The notes: a model not told the origin generated them from the sequence alone. Counted from the stretch's first letter, positions 34,344 through 44,747 are shown. The stretch: 64,000 nucleotides of DNA from Podochytrium sp. JEL0797 (GCA_027596195.1 JADGJG010000041.1:1-64000); one strand, 5' to 3'. Translations and numbers: made by a program.

Positions 34344-36613
34344 ATGCTGCTCCAAGTTTTCCTTGCCGCCTCTGCCAGCCTCGTGGCTGCCCAACAAGTT
34401 GGTGACAAGTGCTACACGAAATACATCTGCAACACGAGCTCCCAGACTCTGTTGGAATGCCAGAATGGAGTCTACAAGTTCCGCAACAAGTGCTCGTCGG
34501 GAAAATACTGTTTCACGACGGGGTTGGCAGTCGGTGGGAAGGACGACATTTCAAAGAACTGTTACCTGGTTCGTTTCCACTTTGTGTGCCACCCACTCAA
34601 TTTCTGATCAAACCCCCCGCTTTCCCCATTGCACACAGGACTTGCTCATTCCTCATTCGACGACGAAAGGACTCAGCATGTGCTACCAGGACAAGGACTG
34701 TTACAACGGCCTCACGTGTGTTTCTGGGGTGTGCACGTTTGCCCAACCATTGGCCAGCGGAACAGCGACTTGCGCAACCACGTTCAAGTACCAGTGCGAC
34801 AACCAGGCGCAAGTCTTGTACGAGTGCGTCAACGGAGTGTACAAGAAGCACAACTCGTGCCCGTCGGGCAGATACTGCTTGTCCACTGGTTTGGCCGTTG
34901 GAGGATTGGACACGATTCAAAATAACTGTTACTGGGTAAGTTCTGCCGTTATTTCTTTGCATTGAGGCAAAACTGTCGATTCTCAAACACTATTTTTTGC
35001 AGGACGGACTCATCCCAAACAGCATCCTGAAAGGTCTCGCTGGATGCTACCAAAACAGCGACTGCAAACAACCGCTTGTGTGCCTTGCCAACACGTGCTC
35101 CTGGGATCCCTTGACAAGCGCATCAGTGGCCTGTGGAGGATTCTGTCACCAAGACTCCAACTGCCAAGGATCCGGAAGCACTTGCGTGGCTGGTGTTTGC
35201 AATTGCCCCGTACGTCCAACGCCACCAACTTCTACCTCTAGTGCCTCTACCGCTTCCTCTAGCTCTTCTGCATCCAGTGCTTCTACCGCTTCGTCCAGCT
35301 CTTCTGCGTCTAGTGCTTCTAGGGCGTCGCCCAGCTCGTCTACGGCGGAAGTTACCACTGCATCTTCATCCAGTGCTTCCAGCGCGTCTTCCAGCTCTTC
35401 TGCGGCGGAAGCTACCACTGCATCTTCATCCAGTGCTTCCAGTGCATCGTCAAGCTCTTCTGTGGCTGAAGTTACCACCGCAACCTCATCCAGTGCGTCT
35501 TCCAGCTCTTCTGCGGCGGAAGTTACCACTGCATCTTCATCCAGTGCTTCCAGTGCGTCGTCCAGCTCGTCTGCGGCGGAAGTTACCACTGCATCTTCAT
35601 CCAGTGCTTCCAGTGCATCGTCAAGCTCTTCAGCGGCTGAGGTTACCACTGTATCTTCATCCTCTTTCAGCGCGCCGTCCAGCTCTTCTACGGCTTCCGC
35701 TACTACCGAGAGTGCAGCCAGCGCGTCGTCCAGTTCAGCTGAGCCTGAGGCTCTGGTCTCTAGTGCTTCCAGTGCGTCATCATCCAGCTCATCTGCGCCT
35801 GAAGCTACTACCGCTACTAGCGCATCATCCAGCTCTTCTGATGCGGCTGCTACCACCGCGAGCGCTTCCAGTGCGTCAGTCACCTCATCTGCGGCTGCTG
35901 TTACCACCGCGAGCGCTTCCAACGAGTCAGTCAGTTCATCTGCACCTGAAATTGCCACCGCAAGCGCTTCCAATGCATCACTCAGCTCATCTGCGGAGCC
36001 GACGTCGAGCGCTTTGACCACCTCCGTCACCCCCGCGACAAGAACTGATGGTGGAGTTGCGACTGCTTCTTCTTCCACGCAAGCTGATATCACGTCGTCT
36101 TTGACCGCTTCTGCCACTCCAGTCGCGAGCGCCACTACTTCAACATCTACCAACGCCGCCGTTAGTGGCTCCTCAACCGCCTCTGCCATTCCTCCCGTAT
36201 CAGGAAAGGCCAGTTCGAGCGGTCCTGTCATCGCCACCCAGGCCGCATCCTGCTCGGTTTCCAACACTCTCGCGTCAGTCGGTCCAGCGGCCACCATTGC
36301 CTCCTCTGCCACTGCTGTCGTCGGAACTTCTTCAGCCATCATTGTCGCATCCAATGGATACTTCGCACCGTCTTCCACTACTTCATCTAAAGCAGATGGC
36401 AACGGCTCTATCCCCACAAGCGCTGCCGCCCCAGGCCAGAACTATGTTGCACCAAGCCCCGCTGGACCTGCCATCATTACGCCATATATTGTGAAACCGA
36501 GTCCAGCTGCCAATACAGTCGCCACTGTTGGAAAAATCTTGTACAGCGGCGCCCGCTCTGTTTCTGCGATGGGAGCTCTTTGTTTGCTGGGAGTTGTTGC
36601 GGCGTTTTGTTGA
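34344..36613 (+). CDS. Secreted Cys-rich protein with long Ser/Ala/Thr-rich stalk
   Basis: Three exons (34344-34568, 34639-34935, 35003-36613) give 710 aa. A signal peptide (MLLQVFLAASASLVAAQQ) leads into two similar cysteine modules: CYTKYICNTSSQTLLECQNG followed by NKCSSGKYCFTTGLAVGG, and a second copy with YQCDNQAQVLYECVNG and SCPSGRYCLSTGLAVGG. Between and after them are knottin-like CYQDKDCYNGLTCVSGVC units. About 390 residues of Ser/Ala/Thr-rich repeats follow, probably O-mannosylated. The C-terminus is hydrophobic (ALCLLGVVAAFC), consistent with a GPI-anchor signal, although it ends in Cys. A cell-wall or cell-surface adhesin-type role is likely, but no specific family is recognised. 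Confidence 0.8.
35340..35700 (+). repeat. Tandem Ser/Ala/Thr-coding minisatellite in surface-protein stalk
   Basis: A unit encoding roughly AAEVTTASSSSASSASSSSS is repeated about five times with small changes (ATT-, VTT- and VST-type variants). The DNA copies are near identical in places, so length polymorphism is likely. Confidence 0.75.
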
Positions 36614-37164
36614 CTTGTTTCATTTTCTTTCGCGATTGACGCGTAATTAACGCGAGGAAGTCGGGGTTTAGAATTGCTCGTTTTAGACTTTCATACAAGA
36701 AATTCGTTCATTTTTATACCTGTATGTTGTCGAATAAGTTGCCACCTCGAGCACTTCGACATGTTCTGTCAAACAGGTCTGGACAAGCACGTCTTCCGAT
36801 ATTATTGCTGTCGCCACTTTGTCTGATGCTCAAACCACATTTTTACCGCAGTCACTGCACTAAAACCACTTTTTTCTTCTTCCCAAGCCACCGTCGCAAG
36901 TGCTTCTTCCGCTTCTGTTAAACAATTTTAACCGCGGTCGTTGGTGGTATCGCGACATCATCTTCAACCCGCGAGGCCTGCCACCGAAATGTCCTATCAG
37001 CTTTTAAAAATCCCCCCCTATATACGTGTCATTTCCACGGTGGAATGGCTGAGTAAGTGATTATTTTTCGGTTACTCTAAGTACTATAAGTAAAAAAAGG
37101 AATTGAGGGTTGACGGGAATCATTTATTATTCTCTTTGTTTTTTCAAATTTCTAATTTTTAATA
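36614..37164. other. Gene-free region downstream of the surface-protein gene
   Basis: No gene supported. A 65-codon ORF near 36724-36921 sits over pyrimidine-rich DNA vaguely like the stalk repeats and is probably chance or degenerate sequence. The stretch becomes AT-rich towards the foldback element. Confidence 0.45.
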
Positions 37165-37642
37165 GGAAAAATCTATTTGGGGGCCCCCCCCTCAAATAAG
37201 CTCAAGGGCCCCCCCCCCTCCAAATAGCTTTTATGATCTTATTTGGGGGCCCCCCTAGATTTTTTTATATACCTACGCTCTATTTTTTTTATTTATAATT
37301 CGACTTTCTTCTCACTTCCTCAACAGAAAATGGCCAAAAATGTATAGAAAACAATGTTTTATTCCTTATTCCTTTCTGCGTCTTTTAGCCTTCTCCACTT
37401 TTCCTTCCCCTCGTTGATTTCGCGGGTGCGTCATCCATCTTGCGCCGCCGCTTCAAAACGCCATTCCCATTGCGCTCCACAGCCCCTGCCAACCGCCTTT
37501 TCTTCGGTCTCCCTTTTCCGTGCTTTTGCGGAGGATCTTCGACACTGAGTTGGCGCATCTTTTGGGTCTCTTCGACAACGCGACCTGGGCCCGGGGGGCC
37601 CCCAAATAAGCTTGGGGGGGGGGCCCCCAAATAGATTTTTCC
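37165..37642. mobile_element. Foldback/MITE-like element with nested perfect inverted repeats
   Basis: The outermost 22 bp at 37165-37186 (GGAAAAATCTATTTGG...) is the exact reverse complement of 37621-37642. A second pair, 37238-37255 and 37593-37610 (CTTATTTGGGGGCCCCCC), is also a perfect inverted match. Several imperfect copies of the same GGGGGCCCC-containing motif lie between them, so each end carries repeats of one subterminal unit. Total length is 478 bp. I could not find a convincing target-site duplication: the flanks are T/A-rich and only loosely alike. The interior contains a possible transposase remnant. Confidence 0.7.
37385..37630 (-). pseudogene. Possible transposase C-terminal remnant (MULE-like tail)
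   Basis: A minus-strand frame inside the element reads RQLSVEDPPQKHGKGRPKKR followed by RLAGAVER. A DPP...KGRPKKRR..GA.E pattern is reminiscent of the segment after the SWIM finger in Mutator-like transposases, and GRPKKRR is an AT-hook-like core. No catalytic domain is present, so at most this is a fragment. Chance basic sequence is the alternative. Confidence 0.3.
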
Positions 37643-38393
37643 TTTTTTTTATACATGGAACAATATGACCGAAGTTTCTCTCACGAATATCCGTACACCA
37701 CATAGAAAATGCGTAAGGCGTCATTCGTTCAGTTGTGCGATCAACGTTGTTGTTCTTGTCCGAAACTAGACCGAACATACTATTTTTAATAAAATGCCAC
37801 TTTGAAATACAAGCTTCCAAACATGAATAGTTTATATTTATTCGGGTTTAATCGTTGCAGCCACCGTACTTGGGAGCCGAGCAAATATTGCTTCAAGTCC
37901 CAGTATCCGATTCTCCCGTAACGCCGGACAGCCCCAATGGCTGCGGATGTGGTCTCAATAATACCTTACTACCATTGGGCATTTGAGAATGAAGATTTAA
38001 CGCTCAAACGCTGCACGTGCATTATCGGAGGTGGTTTTGGCAAGGCAAGATCGGGATCTGAATCTGACCCCTCCCCATTGGGCTAATTGCAATATATGTG
38101 GACAATTCTAATGAGTGCGCATGGGTGAGGAATTCGCCGTCGAAGTTAAATCGACTCAGTATTAACAAACTATAGTTCGATGGACGAGGGCATCGTCCTC
38201 GATCGGGATGGAGTTGGATCGGAAACTGTATTTCATTATAAGAATTACGCAAAGGTAACTGCAGAATTGTAATGTTTCGAGTGCCGTTCAAATCCTCTTA
38301 AAAATTTCAATAATGAAACGTGAATAGGTGGAGAAATCTCTTATAAACAGATTTCCCATTCTTGACTTTTTTCACAAAGCAGACTCCAGCCAC
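37643..38393. other. Gene-free AT-rich region before the bZIP cluster
   Basis: About 750 bp with only short domain-free ORFs. The right end should contain the promoter of the first bZIP gene, with an AT-rich TTATAAAC at about 38340-38348 some 50 bp before its ATG. Confidence 0.4.
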
Positions 38394-39057
38394 ATGAGTG
38401 GCGTTCAAAAGAAGGCTGAGCAGAACCGCTTGGCTCAAAAGTGAGCACACTCAAAGCGAATGCCTCTTAATCGTCCTTGAACTCATCGATACACTTACCA
38501 ACAGGGCTTTCAGAGAACGCAAGTCCAACATTATGAAGGCTCTCGATCAGAAAGTGTCCGACTTGGCCCATTTCTGCAAGATGGCGACAACTGCTTCGGG
38601 GCAGGGAGACGGTTCCTGCGTGACATGCACGCTCGAAAAGATGCGTGCGGATGACGCTGTTAACAAATGCCAGATCCTTGAGCAGCAGGTTGCCGTCTTG
38701 CAAAAGCAAAACTCTCTCCTCAAGTCGCTTGTTCCGAGCAATATCAAGGCGACTCCGATTTCGACTCAATTCATGATGGGTGACATTGCGCCGTCGAATA
38801 ACTATATTTCAAAACACAACGAAATGGGACCAAAGAGAAGCCAAAGCGATTCATTCTTTCAGTTCTCACAGCCGATGCCTATCTCGAACCGTCAGTTTGT
38901 GCCGTTGATTCAAACCGTCTCCCCCGACACCCCAATCCCAAGCCAGTTCGAATTTCCTTCGTATTTTGGATTTGTTTATCCTCCTCAGCAGTTTCAAGAG
39001 CCAAATTCTGATTCGCTGGAGTGGCAAGGAACCTGTCGGCGAAGGAATCAAATATGA
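38394..39057 (+). CDS. bZIP transcription factor, cluster member 1
   Basis: Two exons (38394-38440 and 38505-39057) give 199 aa. The basic region spans the intron: KKAEQNRLAQK joined to AFRERKSNIMK, matching the AP-1/Yap-type NxxAQxxFR signature for DNA contact. A leucine-zipper region with a cysteine pair (CVTCTLEKMRADDA) and a second heptad stretch (ILEQQVAVLQKQNSLLKSLV) follows. The C-terminal half is rich in Ser, Pro, Gln and Phe and resembles an activation domain. The intron breaks the basic region at the same codon in the next four cluster members. The CxxC within the zipper suggests redox or metal sensitivity (inference). Confidence 0.85.
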
Positions 39058-39415
39058 ATGGACACCGCTGAGCAGATGATTTTTCTCTCTTTTCCTATTC
39101 ATTTTTTAATTATAATTATTGCAATATGTACGTCTTTAATCGTCCTCTTTGTGTGATGTTCTTCAGAAAAGGAGAAGAATTACGAATTACTTGAACGACA
39201 CTCTTAAGGATTGCAGAACGCGTTTCAAAGTTTGAAACACTCAAATCTGTTTCGAGAACAATTCCAATCCAAGTCGGTCCGAAAAATTCAGTTTCGGGTC
39301 AGCACGAGCCAGAAGGAGGATCGAAACAGTTTCGCAAATTACAATTTCCTTTCAGTGGCGGATCATTCAAAAGGGGGAGGATTTTCAAAGTAATGAAACA
39401 TTCAAACAATTCAGA

Positions 39416-40230
39416 ATGGTTAACGACGCTGAACGCAAGGCTGAAGCCAACCGCCTGGCTCAACGGTAAAGCACTACCCTCTAGAACTTGCTGCAATGCG
39501 CTGTGAAACTAACATTCTCTCTCGTTTTCATAGATCGTTCCGTGAGAGGAAGAACAACAGAATGCGCGAACTCGAGGTCAAAGTGACAGAGTTGGCCCAA
39601 TACTGCAAAATGGCTACCATCAATGCCCAAGGAAAGGCGTGTGGCGGCTGCTCTACCGAAAAGATGCGTGCGGACGAAGCTACCGAACGCCTCCAGGCCT
39701 TGTCCGACCAAGTTGCTGCATTGACTCGCCAAAACACACTCCTCAAGTCATTGATTCCAAGCTCCTCTACAGAGAGCGTTCCTACCACTCCAATCCTTTC
39801 GAGCAATGAGTCGTATGTGCAGGAGGCCAATAACCAAATCCCGTTCACGTTCTCGCCCATGTCCCCCTTGAACCCCATGGCGAAATTCTCAGCGAGAGAG
39901 GAGTCCGTCAATAGGTCTAGAAGTCACAGCGACTCTTTCTATGACTACTCGCAGCAGTTGCAAATTTCAACGGGGCGTCTTGGAAACGCCACTCTCCCCA
40001 GTTTGCATTCTGCAATTCCGACCCCGCTGTCCTCAACCTCCAATACACCATCGATGCAGCCGTTGGACTACACTTCGTACCTCTCGTTCAACTACTCACA
40101 GCAACAGCAACAGCAGCAGCAGCTGAAACAGTTGCAGCAGATGAATGATCAGTCGCAGTTTCATCAGATGCAGCAGATGGAAGAGCAACAACAGCAAGGC
40201 AATGAATGGATCAGCAGTTTGCAGTTTTAA
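39416..40230 (+). CDS. bZIP transcription factor, cluster member 2
   Basis: Two exons (39416-39465, 39534-40230) give 248 aa. Basic region ERKAEANRLAQR joined to SFRERKNNRMRELE, then a zipper with CGGCSTEKMRADEA and LQALSDQVAALTRQNTLLKS. It shares the TEKMRADEA and LLKSLIPS blocks with member 1, its closest relative here. The C-terminal part is Ser/Pro-rich and ends in a strongly Gln-rich tract (40098-40200), typical of activation domains. An AATAAG-like signal follows about 40 bp after the stop. Confidence 0.87.
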
Positions 40231-40589
40231 TTGGCAGCTATTTTGCAAGTTTTAAAAGAATGTTGAGCAAATAAGTAATCATGTAAATTAGAAAATCTAT
40301 TTCATTTCCTATTCAATCCCGAATATGCGTCCGATATACACCCTCGCGCGGCAAACAGTGGCTGCAACAGTGGCAGCGGCAGCGCACCGAAATGCTATCT
40401 CGATATTTCGAGATTTAACTCAGCGGCTTTTTTCATTGCATAATACAACTCTAATTTCGTAATATTATCGCATAATTGCAACTGCGATCGAAAAATACTA
40501 ACAAATTTCAGTTTCGCGATTACGAAACCATAATTTTTACCGCAGATCCTATTTAAAAGACCTGCTGGAAACACTCACAGAACTCAACA
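40231..40589. promoter_or_regulatory. Promoter region of bZIP cluster member 3
   Basis: AT-rich spacer of about 360 bp. It carries the palindromic element at 40511-40528 and a TATTTAAAAG TATA-like motif at 40550-40559. Confidence 0.55.
40511..40528. promoter_or_regulatory. Palindromic operator-like element, bZIP member 3
   Basis: GTTTCGCGATTACGAAAC: perfect 6-bp arms GTTTCG/CGAAAC around CGATTA, 62 bp upstream of the ATG. It contains TTACG, close to the TTAC half-site of Yap-type factors, so autoregulation by the cluster products is possible (inference). Confidence 0.6.
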
Positions 40590-41023
40590 ATGCCAGTCGA
40601 CTTGAAGAAGAAAGCAGAGTCCAACAGATTGGCGCAAAAGTAAGTCTACAAACCGTATTTATCCTGCTTCACGAGAATCTCACCACAACTTCCTGCTCGT
40701 TTTCCAGGGCCTTTCGCGAGAGAAAGAAGAATAGAATGATGCAGCTCGAGCGGCAAGTCACCGAGTTATCTGAATACTACCATTCAGCAAGTGAAAGAAA
40801 CCAATCGTGTGCCACCTGTCGTCTCGAGCAGATTCGCGCCAACCAACTTCTCAGCGAGATTCAAATTCTCGAAACGAAGGCCGCTGAATTGATGAAAGAA
40901 AACGCACACTTATCAGCTTTGGTACCGGCTCATGCTTCCGTCGCCGTATTCGAGAACAAATTCTCGAATTCAGTTTTACCCGACGCAGAAATCGATTCAC
41001 TTTTTCGACGCCTGCCTTGCTGA
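40590..41023 (+). CDS. Short bZIP protein, cluster member 3
   Basis: Two exons (40590-40639, 40708-41023) give 121 aa. It begins MPVDLKKKAESNRLAQK, splices into AFRERKKNRMMQLERQV, and continues through a zipper with CATCRLEQIRANQLLSEIQI and LETKAAELMKENAHLSALV. Only about 25 residues follow the zipper and there is no obvious activation domain, so it may act as a repressor or partner for the longer members (inference). Members 4 and 5 are its close relatives. Confidence 0.85.
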
Positions 41024-41680
41024 TCTTCGAGAACCATTGTTACATGATTTTGCACCCACAAATCGAGAATGCTTTGCAGGACGCTCGGAGATCCAGCTTT
41101 CTGTGTGCCAATTAGAAAAAATAAACTTTTTTTTGAAAACTTACAATAGAAACGGACTCTTGGCCTTTGTTCCCATGCATGTCAATCGCATTTCAGCTGC
41201 ATCTACCGAATTCTAATACGAACAGAAGCTCGTTGTAAAAGTTTCTAGCGAGAGGGAGGTTCAGGGAAACGTTCCATCGTTGCGACCAAGCTCCTTCCGA
41301 AATCCACTGCAAACGTGAAATTGGGAGACTGTTGCAATCCGCACGCAACGGGTAAATTTTGGGAGGGGCGATTTTGCCACCGTTTTGCACCGGAAAGGGA
41401 CGACTAAAATTCACCTAAATATTCACGAGACTATTGCCAAGGCGAAACACGCCCAGTCGGTTTCGGAAAAATGTCTGAAGCGCATCCGCAAAAAAATACA
41501 TCTTTGAACGCGGCATTTTCATCCAAATGATGTAATATGATTGCGTAATATTGAAAACGCGATTTGAAAATAGTAAGATTGGCAAATTTCAATTTCACGA
41601 TTACGAAAGTATTATATGATCAGCAGCGATTCGCTATTTAACGCCTTTTAGAAATACAACCAAAACTCAACAAAAAAAAT
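41024..41680. other. Spacer between bZIP members 3 and 4
   Basis: About 650 bp without a supported gene. The right end carries the shared palindrome at 41592-41609 and an AT-rich CTATTTAACG at 41634-41643 in the TATA position. Confidence 0.45.
41592..41609. promoter_or_regulatory. Palindromic operator-like element, bZIP member 4
   Basis: ATTTCACGATTACGAAAG, the same element with one changed position in each arm (core TTTC/GAAA), 72 bp upstream of the ATG. The preceding GGCAAATTTC is also shared with the other copies. Confidence 0.55.
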
Positions 41681-42090
41681 ATGCCAGTCGACTTAAAGAA
41701 GAAAGCAGAGTCCAACAGACAGGCGCAAAAGTAAGGGTCCATCCTGGATAATATAAACTCACCACCTTTCCCTCTTTTTTCAGAGCCTTTCGCGAGAGAA
41801 AGAAGATGCGAATGATTGAACTCGAGCGACAAGTCGCCGAGTTATCTGAATACTGCAATTCAGCGACTCAAAGTAAACAGTCATGCGCCGCCTGCCACCT
41901 CGAGCAGATTCGCGCCAACCAACTTGCTAGCAAGATTCAAGTTCTCGAAACGAAGGCCACTGAATTGATGCAACAAAATGCTTTCTTGACAACGCTGGTG
42001 CCACGGGCTTCCGATTCCTTATTCTTGAACAGTTTCCGGAATACCGCTTTACCAGACTCAGGAAGAATTTCGCCTCGTTCTACTTTATGA
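41681..42090 (+). CDS. Short bZIP protein, cluster member 4
   Basis: Two exons (41681-41730, 41784-42090) give 118 aa. It begins MPVDLKKKAESNRQAQK and splices into AFRERKKMRMIELERQVAEL. The zipper contains CAACHLEQIRANQLASKIQV and LETKATELMQQNAFLTTLV. It is nearly identical to member 5 through the bZIP region, indicating a recent duplication. It differs from members 3 and 5 by Gln for Leu in NRQAQ. The tail is short, with no activation domain seen. Confidence 0.85.
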
Positions 42091-42785
42091 GCCGGTGAAA
42101 GAATTTGAACCAGCCCATCAAAATTGCTTTGAAGGGCGCCGTGAACACTTTCACTGTACTAAATAGAAAAAATAAAGGAAAAATTATGATGGAACCGGAC
42201 TTTTACCGAATAATACGCATATCAGCTTCGTGAAAACCAGCTTATAATCCAGGGTATATTATTCTCGGGGGTTTATTGTCGGCTATTAAGAATGACAAGA
42301 ACGGAAACGGAATCGAAACGGAAGAAGTCGCATATATTTGTTGAATCCACGGGCCGACGGCCGGTCGACAAGGCACCAAAATCGCGCAGTGAATTTGAAG
42401 AAGTGTCTAACTCGACACGCAACCAAATACCACAGGAATAGTATTTTGGCTGCGACTACGGGGCCATCACAGTTTTCAATCGTTGGCAAATCGTTGGCAA
42501 AATCTGCTCTTTGGCGTCGCATATTAAAAACTATGATGAACAAAAAAGAGATTAAGGGAGGAAGTACAAAAGCATAATCCTCCAGGCATATTAAGTCACT
42601 TGGCTTCTTTTGCCGCATAATGTGCCGCCGCATTCGGAATGTAAAACATGTTTCAAGTCCGTTTCACTATATTATTACGTTATATTGCAAAGGCAAATTT
42701 CGGTTTCGTGACTACGAAACCAGTATTTGATCAGCAGAGATTCGCTGTTTAAAAACCTTGATATAATCACTCCCTAAACTCAACA
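42091..42785. other. Spacer between bZIP members 4 and 5
   Basis: About 700 bp with no supported gene; a few ORFs over AT-rich DNA lack domains. The end carries the third palindrome (42703-42720) and GTTTAAAAAC at 42748-42757 in the TATA position. Confidence 0.45.
42703..42720. promoter_or_regulatory. Palindromic operator-like element, bZIP member 5
   Basis: GTTTCGTGACTACGAAAC, again with perfect GTTTCG/CGAAAC arms, 66 bp upstream of the ATG. The three copies align together with the TATA-like box downstream, so the promoters are homologous. Confidence 0.6.
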
Positions 42786-43172
42786 ATGCCAGTCGACCCC
42801 TCAAAGAAAGCAGAGTCCAACAGATTGGCGCAAAAGTAAGCCTCTATCCCGCATTGATCCTGCTTCACGGGAATCTCACCACACCTCCCTCCTCGTTTTT
42901 GCAGGGCCTTTCGCGAAAGAAAGAAGATGAGAATGATTGAACTCGAGCGGCAAGTCGCCGAGTTATCTGAATACTGCAATTCAGCGACTCAAAGTAAACA
43001 ATCATGCGCCGCCTGCCACCTCGAGCAGATTCGCGCCAACCAACTTGCCAGCAAGATTCAAGTTCTCGAAACGAAGGCCGCTGAATTGATGCAACAAAAC
43101 GCATTGTTGACATCAGTTGTAACCAACGGTCAAATTGATTCACGGTTTCAACTCCTGCTTCCCAAAACCTAG
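42786..43172 (+). CDS. Short bZIP protein, cluster member 5
   Basis: Two exons (42786-42835, 42905-43172) give 105 aa. It starts MPVDPSKKAESNRLAQK, then AFRERKKMRMIELERQVAEL. The zipper region (CAACHLEQIRANQLASKIQV) is identical to member 4 over a long stretch. After the last heptads the tail is only about 20 residues and unrelated to that of member 4, so the duplication boundary or a truncation lies just past the zipper. Confidence 0.85.
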
Positions 43173-43581
43173 GGAAAGCACGACTACAAGATTTGCAGCC
43201 ACGAATCGAAGATTCTTTTCATGGACACTATACACTATGGCAGAATCAATTAAAAAATAATTAAATTTAAAAGGTAGAATGAATTTGAGCAATGTACGTT
43301 TTTAAGACAGCAAGCAGTGTTAATATTTACTCTTTCACTGACCTTCTCCAATAAATATCATGACTCTTTAACGTGCAAATTCTAGAGAATTGGACATCCA
43401 GCGGCCCAGAAACGTTTCAAGTGAAATTCCCAGTATTTCCGCCCAGCCCTGGCCCAGCCCATACGCCCAGGTGTTTCGGGATTTTTTTCTGATCTTTTTT
43501 GTAGTTTGGGTGTGATGAAAAATAAAAGCAGGGGACCGTTGAGGCGTGTCACCGGTCTCATTCCCTTTATTGCCCATATTA
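43173..43581. other. Spacer after bZIP member 5
   Basis: About 400 bp, AT-rich, with AATAAA near 43351 on the plus strand. Short ORFs here are not supported. Confidence 0.4.
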
Positions 43582-43890
43582 TTATTGTTGTTGTGCAAGA
43601 CTGATGGCGACTATGGGTCTGGTTACGTGGACCGTGTCACCGAATCCCTTTCGCCAGTTTAAAACATTCCTCGACCCGCGCACCTGCTGTTGCGCGGAAA
43701 GGGGGGCCGCCGCTGGAGGAGCGAAGGAGGATGCAGGTGTGGGAGTGGAGGATGGTTTGGAGCGAAGGCTGTAAGGGCGAACCGTGTCGTCGAGACCAGT
43801 GGAAGGCCCGGAGACGGCGCCATGGAGGCTGGTGTCGGGAGCATTCCCAGTGACGGGCTTCTTAACGCGAGTCGTTGTAGACGCGGACAT
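43582..43890 (-). CDS. Small hypothetical protein, 102 aa
   Basis: Single open frame from a Met at 43890, ending in AQQQ. The composition is Ser/Thr/Pro/Ala-rich with scattered basic residues (RVKKPVTG, YSLRSKPSS) and a more ordered C-terminus (NVLNWRKGFGDTVHVTRPIV). No domain, signal peptide or membrane segment is recognised. It is divergent from bZIP member 6, with 67 bp between start codons, so the two may share a promoter. The low-complexity sequence makes the call uncertain. Confidence 0.45.
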   Translation of the reverse strand: MSASTTTRVKKPVTGNAPDTSLHGAVSGPSTGLDDTVRPYSLRSKPSSTPTPASSFAPPAAAPLSAQQQVRGSRNVLNWRKGFGDTVHVTRPIVAISLAQQQ

Positions 43891-43957
43891 CGGAATAACA
43901 CTTAGTCTCAAAGTGGTAAGACTTGTGTTTATTTTCCGAAAGATAAAAAAGAAAGAA

Positions 43958-44623
43958 ATGGCACGTGGCCTCCAAGCAAATTCTGACTTGTGGGTCATAC
44001 ACACAACACCTGCCAAACCCGCCACTCGCAAGCGAAAGGCTGCCGAAACCTCAGAAGAAGCCGCCGCTCGCAAAGCTGAGCAAAACCGAATCGCCCAACA
44101 ACGTTTCCGAGAGAGAAAGGGTGAGTTGCGCGGAATCACCCCCCTTGTTGACATTTGCAAATTCTAAAGTTCCTCGTTCCCCTCAGACCTCAAGATCAAA
44201 GAGCTCGAACTCAAAGTCCAACTCCTCTCCGACAACAACGGGACAAACACCCAACTCCTTCTCAAGATCCAAGCTCTCGAATCGCGGATGGGCGAATTGG
44301 AATCCGAAAACACGTGCTTGAAGGAACTATTGGCTCGCCAACCAGCCTTTTCTCCGTCTTCACCCATCATGAACACCAACGATACCTGTCTTCCACCGCT
44401 CTGTGTACCGCGGTTTATGACCCCGGGGTACCAACTACCGTTGAGCTGGGCCTCTGCTCCGATTCACCTGCCGTCCATTCGCACTGTATCCCCCAACGTG
44501 CCTTACTCGGTGCCCCAGATTCCTTCCCCAGTATCAAGTCCTCGCACAAGTGCGTTGCATGCTGATAATTCAGACACGGAATCGCAAACATCACACGGGT
44601 CCTTTATGGAAACAGTTGTATGA
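43958..44623 (+). CDS. bZIP transcription factor, cluster member 6 (diverged)
   Basis: Two exons (43958-44120, 44187-44623) give 199 aa. The N-terminus is longer than in the other members and basic (KRKAAETSEEAAARKAEQ). The basic region NRIAQQRFRERK keeps the NxxAQxxFR signature and continues as DLKIKELELKVQLL after the intron. The zipper is ILLKIQALESRMGELESENTC-like, with regular Leu spacing. The C-terminal half is Pro/Ser-rich and ends in an acidic Ser-rich tail. The intron falls after FRERK, several codons downstream of its place in members 1-5, so this gene is an older relative. Confidence 0.86.
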
Positions 44624-44747
44624 ACACTTCGTTTCTCCTTTTCTTGTATATCCATCGCTTTAATAAAGAATAAATCCAACTTTCCGTGATGCGTGCGGTA
44701 ATGACAAACCAAATTTTTTCTGACAAAGCACAAGACCAAATGACTGA

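Noticed and set aside
35146..36417. A 423-codon antisense ORF over the Ser/Ala stalk
   Set aside because: It is the mirror of the Ser/Ala repeat codons (Glu/Ala/Asp/Val-rich), with no domain. The sense frame has a signal peptide and correct splicing.
37165..37642. CRISPR-like array from the repeated GGGGGCCCC units
   Set aside because: The units are inverted rather than direct, and spacing is irregular. The arrangement is that of a foldback transposon in a eukaryotic genome.
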